DNA from: Cronobacter universalis NCTC 9529 | Lineage (GTDB): Bacteria > Pseudomonadota > Gammaproteobacteria > Enterobacterales > Enterobacteriaceae | Reading direction: 5' to 3' | Length of the DNA stretch: 64,000 nt | Assembly: GCF_001277175.1 (NCBI RefSeq) | Contig: NZ_CP012257.1 | Span: forward strand, 1,860,001 to 1,924,000 | Shown: positions 59,596-64,000 of the stretch, in pieces | Position numbering within the stretch: the stretch's first letter is position 1 | Layout: each line of letters opens with the position of its first letter | The notes under the pieces: model-generated | Told to the model about the DNA's origin: nothing | The model's database searches: none | What the model saw: the letters and a program-made list of their open reading frames with translations, nothing else | Translations under genes and position numbers: made by a program

Positions 59596-59719
59596 CGTCA
59601 GGCTCCGGGCGCATGATGACAGATGGCGTTTCATGCAGGTTTATAGTGCAATCGTTGCGTCTTCCGCTATGTATCGCCGGAAAGTAGAGTGAACGCAAGC
59701 ACACATTTTCGGAGTGACC

Positions 59720-61111
59720 ATGACGTTATTTACTGACCTGCCCGGCGATGAAGGGCTGCCGGGGCGCGAGCGCGCGCTGGCGATGATCGCGGTGATGACC
59801 AGTACCACGATGGCGGTTTTTGATGGCGCGATGGTGAATATCGCGCTGCCGGAGATGGCCCATGCCCTGAATGCGACGGCGGCGCAGACCGTCTGGGTGG
59901 CGAACGGCTATCTGCTCTCGGCGGCCATGACGCTGGCGATTTTCGCCGCGCTGGCCGGGCGGCTCGGCTTTCGCACGCTGTTTGCCGCAGGCGTCGGGCT
60001 GTTTACGCTCGCCTCACTCGGCTGCGCGCTCGCGCCGTCGCTCCCCTGGCTGGTCGCAATGCGTCTGTTACAGGGCGTGGGCGGGGCGGCGACGCTCAGC
60101 ATTGCGCCGGCTATTTTGCGCACCGTGTTCCCGAACCGGCTGCTCGGGCGCATTCTCGGCATGAACGCGCTGCTTATCGCCACCAGCACGGCCATCGCGC
60201 CGGTGCTGGGCGGGGCGCTCCTCGCCACGCTCGGCTGGCCGTGGCTGTTTGCGATTAATATCGCGCCGGGCGCGCTGGCGCTGTTTCTCGCGCTGCGCAC
60301 CTTACCGGATGAGAAGCAGCCCGCGCGCGGGCCGTTTGACGTGCCGGGCGCGCTGCTCTCGGCGCTGATGCTGGGCGCGGCGGTGATGGCGTCAGACGCG
60401 CTGTCGCTTAAGGCGCTGACAGGCTTCGGCGCGCTGGCGCTGGCGGCGGGCCTGCTGCTGGCCTGGCGGCTACCGCGCGCGCCAGAGCCGCTGTTACCGC
60501 CACAGCTTTTTGCCAACGCGCGGTTTACGCTCGCGGCGCTGACCTCGCTGGCGTCGTTTGTGAGCCAGGGGATGACCTTCGTGGCGCTGCCGTTTCTGTT
60601 CCAGAGCGTGTACGGCTTTAGCGCGCTGCACGCCGCGCTGCTCTTTACCGCCTGGCCGGTAGGGATCATTCTGGTGGCCCCGCACGCCGGGCGGTTGGCT
60701 GACCGCTACGCGCCCTCGGCTATCGCCACCGCAGGTCTGGCGCTTTTTGTGGCGGGCTTGGTGGCGCTGGCGCTCCTGCCTGCGCACGCCGCCGCCTGGG
60801 ATATCAGCCTGCGCGGATTGCTGTGCGGCATTGGTTTTGGCTGCTTTCAGAGCCCAAATAATCGCGAGATGCTGGCCGGCGCGCCCCGCGAGCACAGCGG
60901 CTATGCCTCCGGCGTACTGGCGATTATGCGCACCTTCGGCCAGTGCCTGGGCGCAGCGCTGGTGGGCGTGATCCTCACGCTTGGATCGCCTGCGGCCAGT
61001 GGCGTCGCCGGCGCTGCCGGGGTGCGTCTTGCGTTATGGATTGCCGCCGCCGCCTCGCTGCTGGCGCTGGCGTTTAGCCTTAGCCGGTTAGACAAAAGGC
61101 GGACGGCGTAA
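59720..61111 (+). CDS. MFS drug-resistance-type exporter (DHA2, 14 TM)
   Basis: This 463-residue inner-membrane protein is predicted to have 14 segments. Segment I ends with TTMAVFDGAMVNIALPEMA, the D-x-x-x-V-N-(I/V)-A-L-P signature of the EmrB/QacA branch, and segment V has the antiporter motif C form (LLIATSTAIAPVLGGALLATLGWPWLFAIN). Proton-driven efflux of organic cations or drugs is the family expectation (SmvA-like proteins are similar in size); the real substrate is unknown. The ATG at 59720 has GGAG upstream; a GTG two codons earlier is less likely. Confidence 0.88.
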   Translation: MTLFTDLPGDEGLPGRERALAMIAVMTSTTMAVFDGAMVNIALPEMAHALNATAAQTVWVANGYLLSAAMTLAIFAALAGRLGFRTLFAAGVGLFTLASLGCALAPSLPWLVAMRLLQGVGGAATLSIAPAILRTVFPNRLLGRILGMNALLIATSTAIAPVLGGALLATLGWPWLFAINIAPGALALFLALRTLPDEKQPARGPFDVPGALLSALMLGAAVMASDALSLKALTGFGALALAAGLLLAWRLPRAPEPLLPPQLFANARFTLAALTSLASFVSQGMTFVALPFLFQSVYGFSALHAALLFTAWPVGIILVAPHAGRLADRYAPSAIATAGLALFVAGLVALALLPAHAAAWDISLRGLLCGIGFGCFQSPNNREMLAGAPREHSGYASGVLAIMRTFGQCLGAALVGVILTLGSPAASGVAGAAGVRLALWIAAAASLLALAFSLSRLDKRRTA

Positions 61112-61340
61112 TCCACTGCTTTCTGGTTTATATTGCGAAATGAAAGCGTGTTTCTGGTTGGTTTTGTCGGATAATTTTTTAACCGAACGGGGTATGGCGG
61201 CATAAAAAACCAGTAAACCGATCAATTCGTCTGCCTGCGTGTCATTTTCGCTACTTCGTGCCGGAGAAACGCAAATTACGCTACATTAATCGCTATTGGC
61301 AATTGATTGTTAATTTTCTATTGGTAATTCCGATCTCATG
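61112..61340. other. Intergenic region downstream of the exporter gene
   Basis: AT-rich, no gene seen. It would contain the promoter of the transcript that ends at 61461-61493; no strong -35/-10 pair is visible, although CATGAT at 61338 could be a -10. Confidence 0.4.
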
Positions 61341-61344
61341 ATAG

Positions 61345-61493
61345 GGTGGTTTGAGGGGCTGTACACCCAGCCAACACCAGCTACAGCGCCTGTTTACCCA
61401 CCGTGCTTCACCCGTCAGGGTGGCACACGAGCCTGATACTTAAGCAAGGTAAACCTTTCCAAAGGTCGCGCTCCGGCGTGACCTTTTCTTTTT
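61345..61493 (+). ncRNA. Candidate small RNA or leader with own terminator
   Basis: About 150 bases without coding potential contain several GC-rich inverted stretches (GGGGCTGTACACCCAGCC; GGTTTACC / GGTAAACC type pairing between TGTTTACCCACC near 61390 and AAGGTAAACC near 61447) and end in a Rho-independent terminator. The next gene starts 110 bases after the terminator. It could be a free small RNA or an attenuated leader. I could not assign it to a known RNA family. Confidence 0.4.
61461..61493 (+). terminator. Terminator of the candidate small RNA
   Basis: Ten-bp stem AAAGGTCGCG / CGTGACCTTT (one G-T pair) followed by TTCTTTTT. Confidence 0.8.
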
Positions 61494-61603
61494 ACGCGAT
61501 CGCAGAAACGTTATTCCCGTAAGCACCATTTCTGGCGCTATCAAACGACCGGTAACGCCGTGGCACATCGCGTGCCTCATCTGATCTTTCTTTAAGGATG
61601 CTT

Positions 61604-61855
61604 ATGCTTGACGTGATGTTATTCGGCCATGGATGGGCTGGCGAACTGGCCGAAGTGGCAGAAGGCGCCAGGACGTTGACGCAACCCTCCCGCGAAACGG
61701 GTGAGGGTGCCATTACCTTTTTTATCACCGTCTGGCTTTCGGACGACGGCGTGGCGTATCTGACCGGCACCGCAGACCTGGAGCCTTATGGCGACGATAT
61801 TAAGGCGGCCGTCGCGCGCTGGCAGCCGAAACCCGCCCCATTCCCGCGTTACTAA
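61604..61855 (+). CDS. Small protein of unknown function (83 aa)
   Basis: AAGGATG lies five bases before the ATG at 61604, so this start is preferred to the ATG at 61598, which overlaps that ribosome site. The product begins MLDVMLFGHGWAGELAEVAE and ends PFPRY. It is acidic, with a compact beta-rich look (TFFITVWLSDDGVAYLTGTAD), and has no signal or membrane segment. Family not recognised. Confidence 0.65.
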   Translation: MLDVMLFGHGWAGELAEVAEGARTLTQPSRETGEGAITFFITVWLSDDGVAYLTGTADLEPYGDDIKAAVARWQPKPAPFPRY

Positions 61856-61929
61856 GCGGGTTATAAAATCAGGCGCGCCCGCGCTGCCTGTGTTAAGGTC
61901 GATTTTTAATCACACCAGAGGGCTAACGT

Positions 61930-62148
61930 ATGCCAAAGAATGTCGTGACAATTTTGCCAGGCGGACAGGTTGAGCATGTGGCTGTGGATGATGAGCTGCA
62001 GGTCATGCGGATCAGCGGAGAAAAGGGCGCCACGCTTGAGTTGCCGATTGAAAGTTATAAGCTCGACGGGGAGACCTATCTGGTAGCGCGGTTTTCCGGG
62101 CTGGTGAGCGATCAGGAAACCGAAAACGCGATCCGACAGTTTTATTAA
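61930..62148 (+). CDS. Small protein of unknown function (72 aa)
   Basis: The product starts MPKNVVTILPGGQVEHVAVDDE and ends ENAIRQFY. Beta-rich, acidic, cytoplasmic. A strong hairpin follows the stop. It may be cotranscribed with the preceding small gene (74-base gap). Family not recognised. Confidence 0.65.
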   Translation: MPKNVVTILPGGQVEHVAVDDELQVMRISGEKGATLELPIESYKLDGETYLVARFSGLVSDQETENAIRQFY

Positions 62149-62153
62149 TTCTT

Positions 62154-62180
62154 CGCTACGGGGGCCTGGCCCCCGTAGCG
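62154..62180. terminator. Hairpin terminator between convergent genes
   Basis: Perfect 12-bp stem CGCTACGGGGGC / GCCCCCGTAGCG with a three-base loop, between the 72-residue protein gene and the iraP-like gene. The T-run is poor, so termination may rely on the stem strength. Confidence 0.65.
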
Positions 62181-62191
62181 GTTATTCTCGG

Positions 62192-62536
62192 TCAGAATTG
62201 CTTATCGCTGGTGAGAGAGGATGAGAGTTTACGCAAGGCTTCAATATCCAGTTCCGGCTTCTCGTTATCCAGCACACAGGCAATCGATAACAGCTCGTTA
62301 AACTGGTTGAGTAATATTTCAGTATCCGATTTAAACGCGTTATCTTCCGCATCCAGCGCCGCATTGATGGCTTTTTTAACGCCCTCAATCATTTCATCCA
62401 TTCCGCCGTTTTTCCCGATGGTCATCAGCATGGCGCTTAACAGCAATGCCTGCGCTTCTACCTGGGCCGTGAGAATTTTCGCTTCTGCATCCATTTTCGA
62501 GATTTTAGCAATCATGCTGTAAATCACATTATTCAT
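62192..62536 (-). CDS. iraP: IraP-like anti-adapter (RpoS stabilisation)
   Basis: This 114-residue helical protein resembles E. coli IraP (86 residues): MNNVIYSMIAKISKMDAEAK against [20 protein letters not shown], followed by a shared AQVEA segment and an AML block. IraP binds the adapter RssB and so protects sigma-S from ClpXP, especially under phosphate starvation. The present protein is about 28 residues longer at the C-terminus. The AAGGAGG ribosome site before 62536 is strong. The identification rests on N-terminal and central similarity seen by eye. Confidence 0.7.
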   Translation of the reverse strand: MNNVIYSMIAKISKMDAEAKILTAQVEAQALLLSAMLMTIGKNGGMDEMIEGVKKAINAALDAEDNAFKSDTEILLNQFNELLSIACVLDNEKPELDIEALRKLSSSLTSDKQF

Positions 62537-62852
62537 GGCACTTCCTCCTTTTGCCCGTCCAGCATATCAGCGGGGCGGGCACGGGCAATGTTGTGTAGTC
62601 TTAAATCAGCGCAACGCGCCGCAAGAATGCTGAACGCAACGGCCTGTGCCTGGCGCGCAGGTGTGGTTCAGAGAAAGTTGTTAAATGATGTCATTAAAAG
62701 AGAGAGGGTACCTATTATATATACGATAATGGGCCCGTCTGTCTGCATATTCACATGTAAAAGCGCGGGCGTAATCTCACAATAAATAGCGCGTAACGCC
62801 ATGCCGGCGAGCGCATCTGAAAAGAAACGTTATTGGCGAGGAGACGTACATC
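62537..62852. other. Intergenic region between iraP and the GFA-family gene
   Basis: About 315 bases between divergent genes, so promoters for both are expected here. No recognisable regulator site or RNA gene was seen; the short frame at 62588-62785 has no ribosome site. Confidence 0.4.
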
Positions 62853-63263
62853 ATGAAAAAAATGAACGGCCAGTGTCACTGCGGCACGGTAAAATTTACC
62901 GTGGAATTAACGGACGGGCTGAATACCGCCCGACGTTGCAACTGTTCTTATTGTCGGATGCGCGGCGCCATTACGGTGTCGGCGCCGCTTACCGGTATTA
63001 CGGTGCTGGAGGGTAAGGAAAAACTCACGGAGTACCGTTTTAATACCCGCCAGGCAGCGCACTATTTCTGTTCGGTGTGCGGCATTTATACTTTTCACCA
63101 GCGGCGTTCAAACCCGGATCAATATGGCGTGAATGTGGCTTGCCTTGAAGGCGTTTCGCCATTTGATTTTCCTGAAATCAAAGTCACGGAAGGCATCCAT
63201 CATCCGAACGACGGCGGTGGCGGGGTGGCTGGCTATTTACGCTATACGCCTGCAGAAAAGTGA
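62853..63263 (+). CDS. GFA/CENP-V-fold zinc protein
   Basis: This 136-residue protein of the glutathione-dependent formaldehyde-activating enzyme (Gfa/CENP-V) fold has zinc ligands in GQCHCGTVKF, RRCNCSYCRMRG and FCSVCGIYTFHQ. The family binds two zinc ions; some members act on S-hydroxymethylglutathione, but many have no known substrate. GGAGACG precedes the start, which could also be the Met four residues in (MNGQCHCG). Confidence 0.88.
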   Translation: MKKMNGQCHCGTVKFTVELTDGLNTARRCNCSYCRMRGAITVSAPLTGITVLEGKEKLTEYRFNTRQAAHYFCSVCGIYTFHQRRSNPDQYGVNVACLEGVSPFDFPEIKVTEGIHHPNDGGGGVAGYLRYTPAEK

Positions 63264-63291
63264 CGGCCTGCGCCCGAAAACAGCGGTGCCG

Positions 63292-64000
63292 TCACGCCGG
63301 TATCAGGCGATAACCGTCGCCTGCCTGCTGCACATACGCAAAACCCTGGCGGCCGGTGTGCATCCCGGCAATCAGCAACCTTTCGCGGGCGGCCTGCGCC
63401 AGCACCGTCTGGCGCGTGATTTCAGCCTGCGCCGGGTCGTTATCAAACGCGATAGTCACCGAGGGATGCGCCGTCTGGATAAACGGGTAGTGCACGATAT
63501 CGCCCCAGATAAGCAGACTCTCTGCGCATGAATCGATCCGTAAACCGGTATGGCCCGGCGTATGGCCCGGCAGCGGGACAGGGCGCACGCCCGGCGCGAT
63601 GTCAGCGTCATCCGTAAAACGCAGGCGCGGCGCGTAACGCTCAAGCGTGCGGCGCGCCAGCAGGATATTGCGCTGCGTGCGTTCATTCGCCGCCAGCAAC
63701 CGCGCCTCGTCCTGCCAGAAGGCCGCCTCCGCAGGGTGCAGGCAGAGGGCGGCATGCGGGTAAGCGGGTTCGCCGTCTTCGCGCAGCAGGCCGCCGAGAT
63801 GATCCGGGTGGCCGTGCGTCAGGAACACGGTGTCGATATCCTCAGGCGCGACGCCGGACGCGCGCAGGGCAGCCGATAATCCTCCCCCGGCGTTATTCCT
63901 GCCGCCGGTTCCGGCGTCAACCAGCATGACGCGGCCGTGCCCACGGATAAGATAACTGCTGATATCTATCGTGGCGTGCGGCGTAACGCCGTGGCTGCTC
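63292..64000 (-). CDS. Metallo-beta-lactamase-fold hydrolase, 5' end beyond the window
   Basis: The frame is open from 63292 to the window edge on the minus strand; the first visible methionine at 63927 is internal, since coding similarity continues upstream (DISSYLIRGHGRVMLVDAGTGG). Metal ligands: HGHPDH in FLTHGHPDHLGG, the next His in PLPGHTPGHTG, and Asp in LIWGDIVH. The loop after HxHxDH and 'NNAGGGL' suggest the quorum-quenching lactonase/YycJ-like MBL group of about 290 residues. The substrate is unknown. Confidence 0.85.
   Translation of the reverse strand, partial: SSHGVTPHATIDISSYLIRGHGRVMLVDAGTGGRNNAGGGLSAALRASGVAPEDIDTVFLTHGHPDHLGGLLREDGEPAYPHAALCLHPAEAAFWQDEARLLAANERTQRNILLARRTLERYAPRLRFTDDADIAPGVRPVPLPGHTPGHTGLRIDSCAESLLIWGDIVHYPFIQTAHPSVTIAFDNDPAQAEITRQTVLAQAARERLLIAGMHTGRQGFAYVQQAGDGYRLIPA

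Noticed and set aside
62588..62785. 65-codon open frame between iraP and the GFA gene
   Set aside because: No ribosome site and no coherent composition; more likely a promoter region.

Overview
The window is 64 kb of enterobacterial chromosome, mostly GC-rich. The gene set points to Cronobacter or a close relative: an undivided suf cluster beside lpp and pykF, a complete formate hydrogenlyase (FHL) locus with hyp genes, a puu putrescine cluster, and proteins close to E. coli and Salmonella orthologues. The genus is an inference; no rRNA or other marker is present.

Layout. 1-1705: the 3' end of ydiJ and menI. 1750-8170: an AT-richer block between menI and the suf operon. It holds a lipoprotein gene, probable relics of a hemagglutinin/CDI-type exoprotein, two small genes (one a YdcH/DUF465 paralogue), the lipid A 3'-O-deacylase gene lpxR, a possible 71-residue gene and the periplasmic phytase/acid phosphatase gene appA. 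It looks acquired. 8171-13702: sufABCDSE, with a Fur-like box upstream. 13791-16935: ldtE, lpp and pykF (candidate Cra site). 17943-26307: a TibC-type autotransporter heptosyltransferase gene followed by a 2356-residue AIDA-I-type adhesin gene whose passenger contains an exact 813-bp super-repeat. 26814-34487: puuBCRD, divergent from puuA-puuP.

35316-58643 is the FHL region. It holds fhlA, hypEDCBA, hycABCDEFGHI, then hydN - a cysteine-type formate dehydrogenase H gene - hypF - a NiCoT nickel permease gene, and finally a second formate dehydrogenase H gene with an in-frame UGA (selenocysteine) and its SECIS hairpin. Sigma-54 (-24/-12) promoters lie before hypA, hycA and the Sec-type fdhF, with a degenerate one before hydN. 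Related FhlA-like upstream motifs sit near all of these and before hycB. Formate is oxidised by either FDH-H paralogue, electrons pass through HycB/F/G to the HycE [NiFe] centre, HycC/D anchor the complex, Hyp proteins plus HycI mature HycE, and the permease can supply Ni. The Sec/Cys paralogue pair is the most interesting feature of the window.

58684-64000: a LysR regulator divergent from a 14-TM MFS exporter, a candidate small RNA or leader with its own terminator, two unrecognised small genes, an iraP-like gene, a GFA/CENP-V-fold protein gene and a truncated metallo-beta-lactamase-fold gene.

Repeats form a second layer. About 17 copies of a ~29-bp REP-like unit cluster at 26.4-26.8, 34.5-35.3, 47.0-47.1 and 49.3-49.7 kb. 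Three of these clusters enclose four copies of a larger element with a perfect 12-bp stem hairpin. One cluster splits hycE from hycF inside the hyc operon.
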